DNA from: Leptospira langatensis
GTDB lineage: Bacteria > Spirochaetota > Leptospiria > Leptospirales > Leptospiraceae
Assembly (NCBI RefSeq): GCF_004770615.1
Contig: NZ_RQER01000002.1
Coordinates: 124,001 to 188,000 of the forward strand
DNA length: 64,000 bases
Direction: 5' to 3'
The translations under genes were made by a program, and so were the position numbers. Below, in pieces: positions 1 to 8,678 of the stretch. Below the pieces are notes generated by a model. That model did not search any database and was not told where the DNA came from. It worked only from the letters and a program-made list of their open reading frames with translations. Within the stretch, counting starts at the first letter, position 1; every line of letters starts with the position of its first letter.

Positions 1-38
1 CGAGTCATAATCAAAATTTAGAGGTAGAGGTTTAAGCA

Positions 39-1067
39 ATGGCATTTATTAACGATATCGTAATCGATATCACTCGAGGAACTCAGGGTTTGACGCAAAA
101 ATCGTTTCGTCCTTTGATATTGAAGGCTTCCGATACCACTGCGCCTCAGCTTACAAAGTATATTGTTTCCGATATTTCTGATGTGGTTTCTGCAGGCTTT
201 GTCTCTACGACTGACGTATACAAAATGGCCGCGGCAATGTTTGCGCAATCTCCTAAGCCTCAAGACATCATGATCGCAATCTCCCCAGATGCGATCGGTA
301 CTGCATTGGATAAGCTTCGAGAGCTTGATGACAATTTCTATGCGATAACAATTACCGCTCGGGACAAAGAAGATCTAAATGCCGCCGGGACTTGGGCAAA
401 CAGTAACAAAAAGTTCTTCTTCGGTTGCTCTTCGGATCTTACCGCATTGAGCTCAAGAAATGTTGATCGTGAAGCCTATTTAATCCATAATAACTCTCCT
501 TCTGATTTTCCGGAGTGTGCCTGGGTTGGGCAGAATATCCCCAAACAACCAGGCTCCACAACTTATAAGTGGAAAAGATTGAATGGCCAGAATGCATCTT
601 CGTTTTCGAAAACAGATCTAACTTCTATCAGAAGTGAACATGGTCAAGCGTTGCAAGAACTGTCTGGGTCCATTTATGTGAATGAAGGAATTGCAACTTC
701 GGGTGAGTTCATCGATGTAATTGTCGGGCAAGACTGGGTCGAAGACCAATTACAGACGAATCTGCTTTCTCTTCTTTTGAACAATGACAAGATCTCGTTA
801 GACGATCCAGGCATTGCCCAAGTAGAGAGCGTGATACGAGATGTTCTGAAAAGAGCAGGCGACGCAGGTATCGTAGCAAGAGCTTCCTCTGAAGACGATC
901 TGAGACTATCAGATGACAAGGTATATATGAGCCAAGTTTTCGTTCCGACTAGAGCGGAGATATCTCCGACGGATCGAGCTAATCGGACCTTAGATGGAAT
1001 TCGATTCGTTTATTATCTCGCCGGTGCGATCCATAAAGTGAACGTGAACGGCCTAATTACTGTTTAA
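39..1067 (+). CDS. Phage contractile tail sheath protein (DUF3383-like)
   Basis: Likely forms the contractile outer sheath of a myophage-type tail, which shortens on firing and drives the tube into the target cell. The 342-aa protein resembles the DUF3383 group of sheath proteins in length and overall pattern; there is no catalytic motif to point to. The order that follows (tube, chaperone, tape measure, baseplate) is the standard tail order and is the strongest support. The ATG at 39 follows an AGGTAGAGG purine stretch. It is the first gene of the visible module, so capsid and terminase genes, if they exist, lie left of the window. Confidence 0.8.
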   Translation: MAFINDIVIDITRGTQGLTQKSFRPLILKASDTTAPQLTKYIVSDISDVVSAGFVSTTDVYKMAAAMFAQSPKPQDIMIAISPDAIGTALDKLRELDDNFYAITITARDKEDLNAAGTWANSNKKFFFGCSSDLTALSSRNVDREAYLIHNNSPSDFPECAWVGQNIPKQPGSTTYKWKRLNGQNASSFSKTDLTSIRSEHGQALQELSGSIYVNEGIATSGEFIDVIVGQDWVEDQLQTNLLSLLLNNDKISLDDPGIAQVESVIRDVLKRAGDAGIVARASSEDDLRLSDDKVYMSQVFVPTRAEISPTDRANRTLDGIRFVYYLAGAIHKVNVNGLITV

Positions 1068-1078
1068 GGAGTCTTTTT

Positions 1079-1498
1079 ATGGCGAATAAATTTTTAGGTA
1101 CTTATGACCCAAATAGTGTTACTCTTTCCGTTTCCGGAAGGCTCGTTTCTGGCTTCTTTGACGGGACTTTTATTTCCGTCAAACGGAGTAATAATGAAAC
1201 CTACAAGACCCATGTAGGAGCTAAAGGTGAGATCTCTAGGACTAAGAATAACGACACTTCTGGTCAGATCACTTTCACATTGAAGGGAACTTCTCCAGAT
1301 AATGCTTTCTTAGATCTGGTAAAGAATCTACCGAATACTTTTCCTGTTATGGTAAAGAATAATTCCGATGGCAAGTTTGTTGCGATCGCTAGCCAAGCCT
1401 GGGTTTCCGTGGATCCGGACAAGGAATTCGGAGTGGATGAGACTGGAGTGGAATGGGTTTTGACTTGTGCGGATCTAAACAAGTCCCATTTGGCATAA
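1079..1498 (+). CDS. Phage tail tube protein (DUF3277-like)
   Basis: Likely the inner tube subunit, stacked in hexameric rings inside the sheath. The 139-aa product is short and beta-rich, with the N-terminal pattern GTYDPNSVTLSVSGRLVSG typical of DUF3277 tube proteins, which always follow the DUF3383 sheath. It starts 11 bases after the sheath stop with AGGAGT upstream. Two small hairpins lie in the gap after it, which may let sheath and tube be made in excess over the rest of the tail. Assignment rests on family pattern and position; no structure was computed. Confidence 0.78.
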   Translation: MANKFLGTYDPNSVTLSVSGRLVSGFFDGTFISVKRSNNETYKTHVGAKGEISRTKNNDTSGQITFTLKGTSPDNAFLDLVKNLPNTFPVMVKNNSDGKFVAIASQAWVSVDPDKEFGVDETGVEWVLTCADLNKSHLA

Positions 1499-1508
1499 AA
1501 TAAGTCTC

Positions 1509-1549
1509 GCCCTTAGGGCAGGTCCCGACTTCTTTCAGAGCCGGAAGTC
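1509..1549 (+). terminator. Two small hairpins between tube and chaperone genes
   Basis: GCCC-TTA-GGGC lies at 1509-1519 and GACTTC/GAAGTC (6-bp stem, 11-base loop) at 1527-1549, in the 88-base gap after the tube gene. There is no clean T-run, so at most this attenuates transcription or protects the 3' end of the sheath-tube message. This matches the usual need for many more sheath and tube copies than baseplate copies. Confidence 0.35.
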
Positions 1550-1586
1550 ACAAATATATTAAAATTTCAAAATGTAGGAATATTGC

Positions 1587-1991
1587 ATGTCTGCTTATCA
1601 AGAAACGATCCAAGTCAATGGAAAGGAATACATTCTTCAACACCCAGGAACAAAGGAATGGATCAAACTAAAATCAAAAATGTTCCGGATTACGGACGGT
1701 AACATGGATCTATCGGTAATCCTGGAATACTGTTTCGACCACGTCGTCTTCCCGGGAAAAGGAGCAAATAAACTTTCCATCGATGGCCCTCTTGGTCCTG
1801 ACGGAAGTCCTATTTCATTGCAACAAACTGAACTGAAGGCATGGATCCGTGAATTAGAGGAGGTCTGGGAAATTATTCTTCCCCGATTTCTTAGAGGGGA
1901 GCTTGAGCCCGGATTTTCCTGGCCAGAAAATGGATCAAAAAACGGTAAGGCACCTGTTGGCTATCAACCGGCTGGAGGAAACCAGGCTTAA
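1587..1991 (+). CDS. Phage tail assembly chaperone, short form
   Basis: Likely the tail assembly chaperone (role of lambda gpG or Mu gp41) that keeps the tape measure protein soluble while the tube grows around it. It is 134 aa, acidic and alpha/beta mixed, and sits exactly between tube and tape measure where such chaperones are always found. The ATG at 1587 is preceded by TAGGAATATTGC. Its 3' end overlaps an open frame running from 1858 to 2163, as expected for a chaperone made in two forms by frameshifting. The last 36 or so residues are low in predicted structure, consistent with a tail that is replaced in the long form. Confidence 0.7.
   Translation: MSAYQETIQVNGKEYILQHPGTKEWIKLKSKMFRITDGNMDLSVILEYCFDHVVFPGKGANKLSIDGPLGPDGSPISLQQTELKAWIRELEEVWEIILPRFLRGELEPGFSWPENGSKNGKAPVGYQPAGGNQA
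1881..1887 (+). other. Candidate +1 ribosomal frameshift site CCC-CGA
   Basis: In the chaperone frame the codons at 1881-1886 are CCC CGA. Four Cs in a row let a proline tRNA on CCC re-pair one base forward, and CGA is often a slowly read codon. The +1 frame is open from 1858 to 2163, so a shift here would give a fusion of about 191 aa. Overlapping proline codons are a known +1 shift site in Listeria phage PSA. The use of this site here is inferred. Confidence 0.45.
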
Positions 1992-2163
1992 GCAAGAGTT
2001 GGACGAGGAAGTTGCGATATGGAGACCCGTGGTCAATGGGATCCTTACATATTCGGAAGCTTGTAATCTGCATCCACGAGATTTGGCAAAAGCGAATATA
2101 CTAGTGGATCGCATGATCAAAGAACAGAAGCAATCAAGCGCGCCCTTGCGTTCTAAGAGATAG
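1903..2163 (+). CDS. Tail assembly chaperone, frameshifted C-terminal extension
   Basis: This frame overlaps the end of the chaperone gene in the +1 register and runs up to the tape measure gene. Read alone it could start at TTG 1903 or ATG 1930 (77 aa), but neither has a well-spaced ribosome binding site. The product is helical and charged (EETRLKQELDEE...), as in the T part of lambda gpG-T or Mu gp42, which binds the tape measure. It is most likely made mainly as a fusion through a +1 shift upstream. Separate translation by coupling to the stop at 1991 is the alternative. Confidence 0.6.
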   Translation: MSPDFPGQKMDQKTVRHLLAINRLEETRLKQELDEEVAIWRPVVNGILTYSEACNLHPRDLAKANILVDRMIKEQKQSSAPLRSKR

Positions 2164-2169
2164 GATAAG

Positions 2170-3807
2170 ATGGACGAAGAATGGATCAAGGAAATGCAGA
2201 AGCTGGCAGCCCAGTTTAAGAAGCTGCAGGATTCTTTTGGCGATTCACTTACAAAAGCATTTAAATCTTCTTCTGCCCTTTTAAACGCTTGGGGAAAGAG
2301 CGCTATCAACTGGACGAAAAAGATCGGCTCCAGTTTGAGCGCTGCCTTTACTGCGAGTACGAAAGAGCTTTCTGCTTCCTTAAACCAAACTTTTTCGAAA
2401 ATTGGGGGATTGGCGAAAGGGGCAAAGGCTGGTGCAACGGTTTCAAATTGGTTTGAATTTGCGAAAGTAGGGCAGGAACTAGATAAACAAAAAAGTCTTC
2501 TGAAGAATATGGTAGGAAAGGGAGGTTATGCGGGCCTTGCAGACGCAATCCAAAATGCAAAACTGCAATCTGAAGGCCTGGCTACAGAAACGGATCTTAC
2601 ACAGTCAGTCAGAGAGGCGATTGGTTACGGTCATTCGCTCGATTTCGTAAAAAGCTCTCTTTCCGGAGTCCAAAAACTCGCCGTTCTATCCGGTGGCACA
2701 TTGCCTGAAGTTTTTAAGTCGGCACAAAGTTTCATAGAGAGTGGAGACACTTCTCTTCTTAAAGGGAATGCGGCACTTTCCAAATATTTGGAAGAAGCGA
2801 AAGCTATCGGTGATGGAAATGATGAGGCTTCTCAAGAAAAGCGTAGAGAATTACTGAATAAAGCTCTTACGAAGAATGCCGATCTGCAAAATCAATATAA
2901 CGAATATTTGTTATCATATTCAGGAGCGCAAGAGCAACTAAGTAAGAGCCTTGATAATGTCGCGACATCTTTCTCGAAGCTGTTCATTCCGATTGTTACA
3001 CCGCTTATCAAAGGATTTGCCTCACTTGCATCAGGTTTATCAGGCTTTTTGGATATGCTAACAAATACAGTCGAGATAGTGAGAGTGTTACAGTACGGGA
3101 TCATATTTTTAGCTACTCGCTTTTTCGTCTGGGGAGCAGTGATTGCTGGGATTATTCTGATTTTAGTCGATCTCTATGCCTGGCTTTCCGGAGGGGAATC
3201 AGTGATCGGAAATTTCCTGAAATATTTCGATGAATTCAAACCTAGGATCATAAAGGCTGTTCAATCCGCAATAGATTGGGTCAGGAATGCATTTAATGGT
3301 CTGATAGATTTTGCCAAAGCATACGGTAAATACTTTATCATGGCCCTTTTTCCTATTTCCATCTTATATTACTATTTTGATCAGATCAAAGCGAGCGTAA
3401 TGGATTTCGTAAATACGATTAGCGATCTACTATCCAATATCAAAGTCCCGGATTTCTTATTAAAACTAGGGAGCGTCTTCTCAAATATGATAGGCGGCGC
3501 AAACAAGAACGGCGAAGGGTTGATTGCTGGCGCTCGCGCTTCTGGTGGTCCTGTTTCTGCAGGCAATTCGTATCTTGTAGGTGAGAAAGGACCAGAATTA
3601 TTTACGCCAGGAAGTTCAGGTAGAATTTCCCCTAATGGGGCATTGGGGGGCTCTTCCGTTATAGTCCAAAGCGTTGTAGGAACTCTTACCGTAAATGTAA
3701 CTGGTTCCTCTGAAGTAGGCTCGGAGATCAAGGATGCAGTGATGCGAGCCTTGGATGAATTGTCCGAAGATATTTTACCAGCGAAATTGGGATTAGCGAT
3801 CACCTAA
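2170..3807 (+). CDS. Phage tail tape measure protein
   Basis: Sets tail length and occupies the tube lumen before ejection. The 545-aa protein has a helical N-terminal half. Hydrophobic segments lie at about residues 276-300, 306-342 and 384-405, the usual membrane-active region of tape measures. The C-terminal signature GGPVSAGNSYLVGEKGPELF lies at residues 458-477 and is diagnostic for this family. It is short for a tape measure, implying a short tail. It begins 6 bases after the chaperone extension. Confidence 0.9.
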   Translation: MDEEWIKEMQKLAAQFKKLQDSFGDSLTKAFKSSSALLNAWGKSAINWTKKIGSSLSAAFTASTKELSASLNQTFSKIGGLAKGAKAGATVSNWFEFAKVGQELDKQKSLLKNMVGKGGYAGLADAIQNAKLQSEGLATETDLTQSVREAIGYGHSLDFVKSSLSGVQKLAVLSGGTLPEVFKSAQSFIESGDTSLLKGNAALSKYLEEAKAIGDGNDEASQEKRRELLNKALTKNADLQNQYNEYLLSYSGAQEQLSKSLDNVATSFSKLFIPIVTPLIKGFASLASGLSGFLDMLTNTVEIVRVLQYGIIFLATRFFVWGAVIAGIILILVDLYAWLSGGESVIGNFLKYFDEFKPRIIKAVQSAIDWVRNAFNGLIDFAKAYGKYFIMALFPISILYYYFDQIKASVMDFVNTISDLLSNIKVPDFLLKLGSVFSNMIGGANKNGEGLIAGARASGGPVSAGNSYLVGEKGPELFTPGSSGRISPNGALGGSSVIVQSVVGTLTVNVTGSSEVGSEIKDAVMRALDELSEDILPAKLGLAIT

Positions 3808-3808
3808 T

Positions 3809-4372
3809 ATGTCCTTAGTTCAAAAAGTTACCAGTCTATTGGATGAAAAGAACCAGACATCCTTGAGTTCTAATTCTACGAGTATCGTATTTGATTCTAC
3901 GATCAGTATTAGCAAGGATCGTGCTGCCAGTGTTTCCTCTCATGCAGTAGAGAAGGGAGCTCAAATCTCGGATCATATCACTACTGAACCCACGAATATC
4001 AGTGTGACTGCGGTCATTACCGACGCAGACTGGGATCCATTAGATCCCTTCTCTTTCCTGAACAAAACCGTAAGTGATCGTCTAGGCATTTTAAAGGACT
4101 GGATGGATGATCGAGAAGTTTTGATCTTTAATTCATACGAAGGAGATTACGAAAACTTAATTATAGAATCCTTAACTGAAGAGCAGTCTGTAGAGCTTGG
4201 AAAAGGAAGACAAATTAGCCTAAAACTGAAAGAGATTGTGATTGTGTCTTCTAATACCACAGCAACTCCTGTAGGCTCCGAAATCACCAAGGCTGGCGCA
4301 ACTTCAACAGCTACCACTCAAATTTCTGGCAGCGCTGGCATAACGAAACCCATGAGTGCCGGAGTAGTATAG
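3809..4372 (+). CDS. Dit-like distal tail/baseplate connector protein
   Basis: Probably the protein that joins the end of the tube to the baseplate hub. The N-terminal part has the pattern SKDRAASVSSHAVEKGAQIS followed by a conserved Asn-Ile-Ser-Val segment, typical of the N-terminal domain of Dit-like phage tail proteins. The last 35 or so residues are Ala/Thr/Ser-rich and look like a flexible tail. It begins 1 base after the tape measure stop, as is common in compact baseplate operons. Family assignment is by pattern recognition. Confidence 0.65.
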   Translation: MSLVQKVTSLLDEKNQTSLSSNSTSIVFDSTISISKDRAASVSSHAVEKGAQISDHITTEPTNISVTAVITDADWDPLDPFSFLNKTVSDRLGILKDWMDDREVLIFNSYEGDYENLIIESLTEEQSVELGKGRQISLKLKEIVIVSSNTTATPVGSEITKAGATSTATTQISGSAGITKPMSAGVV

Positions 4373-4380
4373 AGGGGAAT

Positions 4381-4725
4381 ATGATAGAATTAGAATATCT
4401 TCCCATTTCCGCTGACGAAGTTCCTATTGAGAAAGATTTCACGATAGGTGAAACGTATTCATTTCAATTTCTATATAATGAAAGAGCGGATTTTTATACC
4501 TGCAGGATTTTAAACGCGGATGATCAGATCTTATTTACTACTAAGATCTGTTACGCTCGGGAATTGGTGGATGCCGTAGTGAATGATCTTAAAATAAATC
4601 GGCTGATTATTCCCTTCAATCCCCAAGAGTTAGAGCAAGCTAGCGTTTTACAAGGACAAGTAGTGAATAAACTCTTATTTGGAAGTAAGATTCTTTTAAT
4701 TCTGGGTAAAGAGGTGAATTTATGA
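4381..4725 (+). CDS. Baseplate plug protein (Pam3 gp18-like)
   Basis: A 114-aa beta-rich protein of the small baseplate plug type (DUF6983), described structurally in the minimal cyanophage Pam3. There it closes the tube at the baseplate. Support is length, the N-terminal pattern with Tyr-Leu-Pro-Ile and a central F-x-F-x-Y-N-x-R segment, and the slot between the Dit-like and hub genes. The ATG at 4381 follows AGAGGGGAAT. The stop overlaps the hub start by four bases (ATGA), so the two are translationally coupled. Confidence 0.6.
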   Translation: MIELEYLPISADEVPIEKDFTIGETYSFQFLYNERADFYTCRILNADDQILFTTKICYARELVDAVVNDLKINRLIIPFNPQELEQASVLQGQVVNKLLFGSKILLILGKEVNL

Positions 4726-5516
4726 GCCAACTCTTCAATCGAGTTGCCAAGGTGAGTATAGCGCAACGGGAGTTTTCCTATCCACCTTTTTCTATTGAAT
4801 TCACTCAAGAACAGAAGATAGGTAACCTACAGTCAGCGACATTAAAACTCTATAATCCTTCTCCAGAAACAATCCAAGCCTTCGAACCTCAGAAAAAGGG
4901 TGCAGGTAAGGTCTTTCCTAAAGTCACTGTGAACGCAGGCTATAAGGAAGAGTCTGGAACAGTGATCCTTGGAGAGGCCATAGGATTTAAGGTTTCTTTA
5001 GACGGTGTGGATCGAGTTTTGGAAGTCAATATCTCCGATTCTGCGACTAAATGGGGAACCGCGATCATAAATAAGAGCTATAAGAAGATGAAGGCTTCCG
5101 CAGTAATCAAAGATGCCTGTAAGGCCGCTGGTATCACTACGGGAAGTGTAGAATTGGGAACAGATAAAACCTACGACTCGATTACCCTGGGTAAATTCGC
5201 AAGTTCTATCGGAAAGATCGCTTCCGATACAGAGTCCGAATATTATTTTGCAAACGGTCAACTTACCGTTCAGCCAAAGAATCCTAAGAAATCCAAGGCA
5301 ATCGTTTTAAATTCTTCTTCTGGTCTTTTAGGAAAGCCCGAAAAAACCGCGAAAGGCTATAAGATCAAAACATTATTTTTATATAATTTACGGATCGGGA
5401 TGATCGTTAAGATCGAATTCCAGGACATGAATATGACTGCAAAGATCGTAAAGGGAAAAAAAGATTTCTCCACATTCGGAGAAGCATCTTGTGAATTCGA
5501 GGTAATGCCAATATGA
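4722..5516 (+). CDS. Baseplate hub protein (gp27/gpD-like)
   Basis: Likely the central hub on which the spike is mounted, equivalent to T4 gp27 or P2 gpD. The 264-aa protein is beta-rich with an N-terminal barrel segment and a domain at about residues 110-170 reading KMKASAVIKDACKAAGI, a pattern common in hub proteins of this type. Position directly before the spike gene supports the role. Start and stop both overlap neighbours by four bases, so it is translated in a coupled chain. Confidence 0.65.
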   Translation: MSQLFNRVAKVSIAQREFSYPPFSIEFTQEQKIGNLQSATLKLYNPSPETIQAFEPQKKGAGKVFPKVTVNAGYKEESGTVILGEAIGFKVSLDGVDRVLEVNISDSATKWGTAIINKSYKKMKASAVIKDACKAAGITTGSVELGTDKTYDSITLGKFASSIGKIASDTESEYYFANGQLTVQPKNPKKSKAIVLNSSSGLLGKPEKTAKGYKIKTLFLYNLRIGMIVKIEFQDMNMTAKIVKGKKDFSTFGEASCEFEVMPI

Positions 5517-6169
5517 GCTTTGCAGAATTATTAGATCGTTATACTGACAAGAAAGGTAGAAGCATCCAGCTGGGAATGGTTTGTAAGATCGAATCCTTTG
5601 ATGCGTCCTCTATGAGGGCGGACGTCCTTCCTATGGTCCGCGAAAAGAATGAATTGGATGATAGTTTCGATTATCCCGTCATTCCCGGGATCCCTGTCGA
5701 GTATGTGCAGATCGGGCAAGGTTGCTATATTAAACCTTTCTACCAAAGAGGAGATTTTGTTTGGGTAGGTTTTTCTACGTTCGATACTTCCAGCAGTTTG
5801 CAAGGATCGAAGCAAGAAGTTAAGCCGGATTCCAAGATATTCGGTTTAGAGAATGCATGCGTTTTAGGAGCAATTGCTAAGCAGGGTTGGGAAGAGCCGC
5901 AAAACCTGATCAAATTCGAAGACAATAAACTGACTTTGAAAGTGGGGAACACAGAACTTTCTCTTGGATCGGATGGAGTTAAGATCACCGGGAACTTATC
6001 TGTACCGAACGATGAGATATCCGGTCATGTTGTAAAAGAAAAAACAAGCGAATCGAGCACTGCGGTTTCGATCGGCGATATAAAAACGACATTTAATACT
6101 CATACACATCTGTCTTCTGCACCAGGCAGCTCAACAGGGACGCCGAACTCTCAAATCGGAACTCCATAA
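5513..6169 (+). CDS. Gp138-type membrane-puncturing tail spike
   Basis: Trimeric needle at the baseplate centre that punctures the outer membrane. Residues 1-100 match the N-terminal OB-type domain of the Gp138 family (pattern PVIPGIPVEYVQIGQGCYIK and a following G-D-F-V-W-V-G). Residues 130-175 alternate in a way that fits a short beta-helix. Near residue 197 there is a His-Thr-His motif followed by small residues, resembling the metal-binding tip of P2 gpV and related spikes. The HTH tip role is inferred from that resemblance. Confidence 0.8.
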   Translation: MSFAELLDRYTDKKGRSIQLGMVCKIESFDASSMRADVLPMVREKNELDDSFDYPVIPGIPVEYVQIGQGCYIKPFYQRGDFVWVGFSTFDTSSSLQGSKQEVKPDSKIFGLENACVLGAIAKQGWEEPQNLIKFEDNKLTLKVGNTELSLGSDGVKITGNLSVPNDEISGHVVKEKTSESSTAVSIGDIKTTFNTHTHLSSAPGSSTGTPNSQIGTP

Positions 6170-6561
6170 TGAAAACTTTAAAAATACAAGGTAATGATCT
6201 CGCCTATGTAAAAAGCCAAGGCCCAGGAGATACGAATCCGAGTCGAGGTCGTCTAGTCATGTTAGAAGGGATAGATGCTCTTCAGCAGATCTTAGGAAAC
6301 CGACTGAAAATGTTCTTGGGGGAATGGTATTTGGCCCCACAGGAAGGAGTGGATTGGCTGGGTCTTATAGATCAAAATTTCTTTTTTCGCCCAAGATTCT
6401 TAGCTGAAGTAAAGAAGGCTATATTAAAGGAGCCGAATGTAATTAAGATCTTATCCTTGGATGCAAACTTCGATCCGAAGACCAGAGCGGTTACAATCGT
6501 CTTTCAAGTAGAAAGTAGTTTCGGTACCTTGTCCGGTTCCGTTTCAAACGGAGCAAACTAA
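6169..6561 (+). CDS. gp25/gpW-like baseplate wedge protein
   Basis: Small baseplate wedge subunit (130 aa) of the T4 gp25/P2 gpW fold that nucleates sheath assembly. The central part reads EGIDALQQILGNRLKMFLGEWYL followed by E-G-V-D-W, matching the family pattern of an arginine-rich ring helix and then a Gly-rich turn. It starts within the stop of the spike gene (TAATG) and its own stop overlaps the J-like gene. Confidence 0.82.
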   Translation: MKTLKIQGNDLAYVKSQGPGDTNPSRGRLVMLEGIDALQQILGNRLKMFLGEWYLAPQEGVDWLGLIDQNFFFRPRFLAEVKKAILKEPNVIKILSLDANFDPKTRAVTIVFQVESSFGTLSGSVSNGAN

Positions 6562-7799
6562 TGGCATTTGGAGTAACCCCACAAGGATTTATACGAAAAT
6601 CTTATTCCGATATCTTGCAGGCCCTAGAAGATCGAGCGAAGTTAGAAGAAAACTTCGGTCCCGAGATCGATCTTTCTCCGTACGGAGAGTTAGGGATTAT
6701 CCTGCAAAACGTCGCCAAAGAATTCGACGAAGTTTGGCAAGGTTTAGAAGAAACGTATTATTCCAAATTTATTAATCAAGCGGAAGGGGTACAGCTAGAT
6801 CGCGTAGTCGCACAAGGTGGACTTTCTAGAATTCCTGCGCAAAGGTCTGCGGTGGATATTCGAGTCACCGGAGAGACCAATACTGTGGTTCCGCAAGGTT
6901 TTCTCGTTCAAACTGCACAGGGTATCCAGTTCGGATTGAGTCGAGATACAACTCTTACGGTGAGCACGGGCCAATTACTTCCGTTTACCAGCATCAATTC
7001 CGGTTCGGAAACGGTAGTTCCCGCAGGAAGTATTACGGAGATCGTAGTTCCTTTAAGTGGCGTTGATTCCGTTTCTAATCCGTTTCCATCCATCGGAGGG
7101 GCTCCTGTCGAATCGGACGCGGAACTTCGGCAAAGATATAAGGATAGATCCACATTCGGCGGCTCTTCTGTACCTGCCATTCGAGAATCAATTCTTCAAG
7201 TGGAGTTTGTTTCCGCCGTTACCGTCTATGAGAATGTTACTAGTGCAGTGGATCCGGATGGAAGGCCGGCACATTCTATAGAGATCATCGTAGCCGGAAC
7301 ACCTTCTGGTTCGACCAGTCAGGATGAATATGATAGAAATATCGCGACAGCCATATTTAATTCAAAGCCTGCAGGAATACAAACGTATGCCGCAGAAGGT
7401 CCGAACAAGAAATCGAAAGATATATTAGATGCGAATGGTCAACCTCACACTATGCTTTGGTCCGTGCCAACTGCAGTAGAAATCTATATTAAGGTCCTGA
7501 TCACAAAGAATACGGATTGGGTGACTACAAACGAGCAACTCATTCAGACAAGGGTGATCCAAGTGATCGGCGGTGTGGATACGATCGGCTCCGTGAGCAC
7601 AGAATATCCTGGACTGGATGTCGGTGCGGATGTTTTCGGATGGCAAATCATTGCGAACTTCGACGGCATAAAAGGGATCGATGATGTTGTGATCAATTTA
7701 GGCATTGCTCCGAATCCGACTTCTACAGCAAAAGTCTCGATCAACGCGTCCGAGTTTGCGCAAACCTTCAATTCTTTGATCCAAGTAATTGCGACATGA
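6561..7799 (+). CDS. Baseplate J-like protein
   Basis: Main baseplate wedge protein, equivalent to P2 gpJ or T4 gp6, which changes shape to trigger sheath contraction. The 412-aa protein shows the expected N-terminal MAFGVTPQGFIRKSYSDIL segment. A core near residues 170-200 reads Gly-Gly-Ala-Pro-Val-Glu-Ser-Asp-Ala-Glu-Leu-Arg-x-Arg, the hallmark of baseplate J proteins. It is coupled to gp25 by a TAATG overlap and to the next gene by an ATGA overlap. Confidence 0.9.
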   Translation: MAFGVTPQGFIRKSYSDILQALEDRAKLEENFGPEIDLSPYGELGIILQNVAKEFDEVWQGLEETYYSKFINQAEGVQLDRVVAQGGLSRIPAQRSAVDIRVTGETNTVVPQGFLVQTAQGIQFGLSRDTTLTVSTGQLLPFTSINSGSETVVPAGSITEIVVPLSGVDSVSNPFPSIGGAPVESDAELRQRYKDRSTFGGSSVPAIRESILQVEFVSAVTVYENVTSAVDPDGRPAHSIEIIVAGTPSGSTSQDEYDRNIATAIFNSKPAGIQTYAAEGPNKKSKDILDANGQPHTMLWSVPTAVEIYIKVLITKNTDWVTTNEQLIQTRVIQVIGGVDTIGSVSTEYPGLDVGADVFGWQIIANFDGIKGIDDVVINLGIAPNPTSTAKVSINASEFAQTFNSLIQVIAT

Positions 7800-8677
7800 G
7801 TGCTATCGATTTACTGCAGAAATTTCCTGAATCCATATTAAACCGTGATACAAATTCATGGCTCGGAAAATTATGGAAAGTCATCTCTGCAGAATTCGAC
7901 GAGATCGAATTCCAACTTCAGGCTTTAAAGGATATCGAATATATCTATTTGGCCACCGGATTAAACTTGGATCGCATTGGAGAATTGGTGAACCAATCCA
8001 GAGCAAGTGGACAGACCGATGACACCTACAGACTCTTTATACTTGTTGCCATGGCGAAACGCCTCGCAAAAGGCACGGTCCCCGAGATTATAGAGATCGG
8101 AAACACGGTAGCAGGATTAGAAAATGGAGGGGTCTTCATTCCGGACTCGAATGTAGAATCCGAACCTGCTACATTCTCAATAGAGATCCAAGGAGATATT
8201 GATCATTTTAACGTCCCGGTTCTCTTAGCAAACGCAATCGATGCGATCCGACCTGCCGGGGTGTATGCGAAGATATTGCTTCGCTTTGTATTCACGGAAA
8301 CAAGCGGAGAATTATTCACTACGCGGAGGCCCAATTTCGATGCAGGCGGAACCTTTGATGGGCTGACTTTATTAAATCCTCAGGCAAATTATGCAATCGA
8401 TGAAGGTGCAATTGGAAACCAAGGTGCAATACATCCTCCTCCTACAAACGGACAACTATCTCACGAATTATTAAGAAAGCCAATTGAGATTACGAACCTA
8501 CCAGACGGGACAAGGGAATATACATTCCATTTATTGTATAATGAATTGAACGGGGAACTCTTGAGTGAGATCCTATTTCTTTCTGGAACTCGGCCGATTT
8601 TTCGAGACCAATTCCCTGATAAACCGAAAGATTCTTCTATTGTATATGACTTTAAATTAAAAGAGACGGTGATCTAA
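7796..8677 (+). CDS. Baseplate gpI-like tail protein (DUF2612-like)
   Basis: Likely links the baseplate wedges to the fibres, in the slot of P2 gpI. Residues 1-130 have the pattern L-x-x-L-x-x-I-x-x-A-T-G-x-x-L-D-R-I-G, seen in DUF2612-type proteins, and the family is normally found right after gpJ. The C-terminal 100 residues (after about 185) look like an added beta-rich domain that may contact the fibre. The start overlaps the J stop (ATGA), and the stop is 1 base before the first fibre gene. Confidence 0.72.
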   Translation: MSAIDLLQKFPESILNRDTNSWLGKLWKVISAEFDEIEFQLQALKDIEYIYLATGLNLDRIGELVNQSRASGQTDDTYRLFILVAMAKRLAKGTVPEIIEIGNTVAGLENGGVFIPDSNVESEPATFSIEIQGDIDHFNVPVLLANAIDAIRPAGVYAKILLRFVFTETSGELFTTRRPNFDAGGTFDGLTLLNPQANYAIDEGAIGNQGAIHPPPTNGQLSHELLRKPIEITNLPDGTREYTFHLLYNELNGELLSEILFLSGTRPIFRDQFPDKPKDSSIVYDFKLKETVI

Positions 8678-8678
8678 A

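Noticed and set aside
1937..1943. A AAA AAC slippery heptamer in the chaperone gene, in the correct phase for a -1 frameshift
   Set aside because: The -1 frame meets a TAA at 1946-1948, so it cannot lead into the downstream frame ending at 2163, which is in the +1 register.
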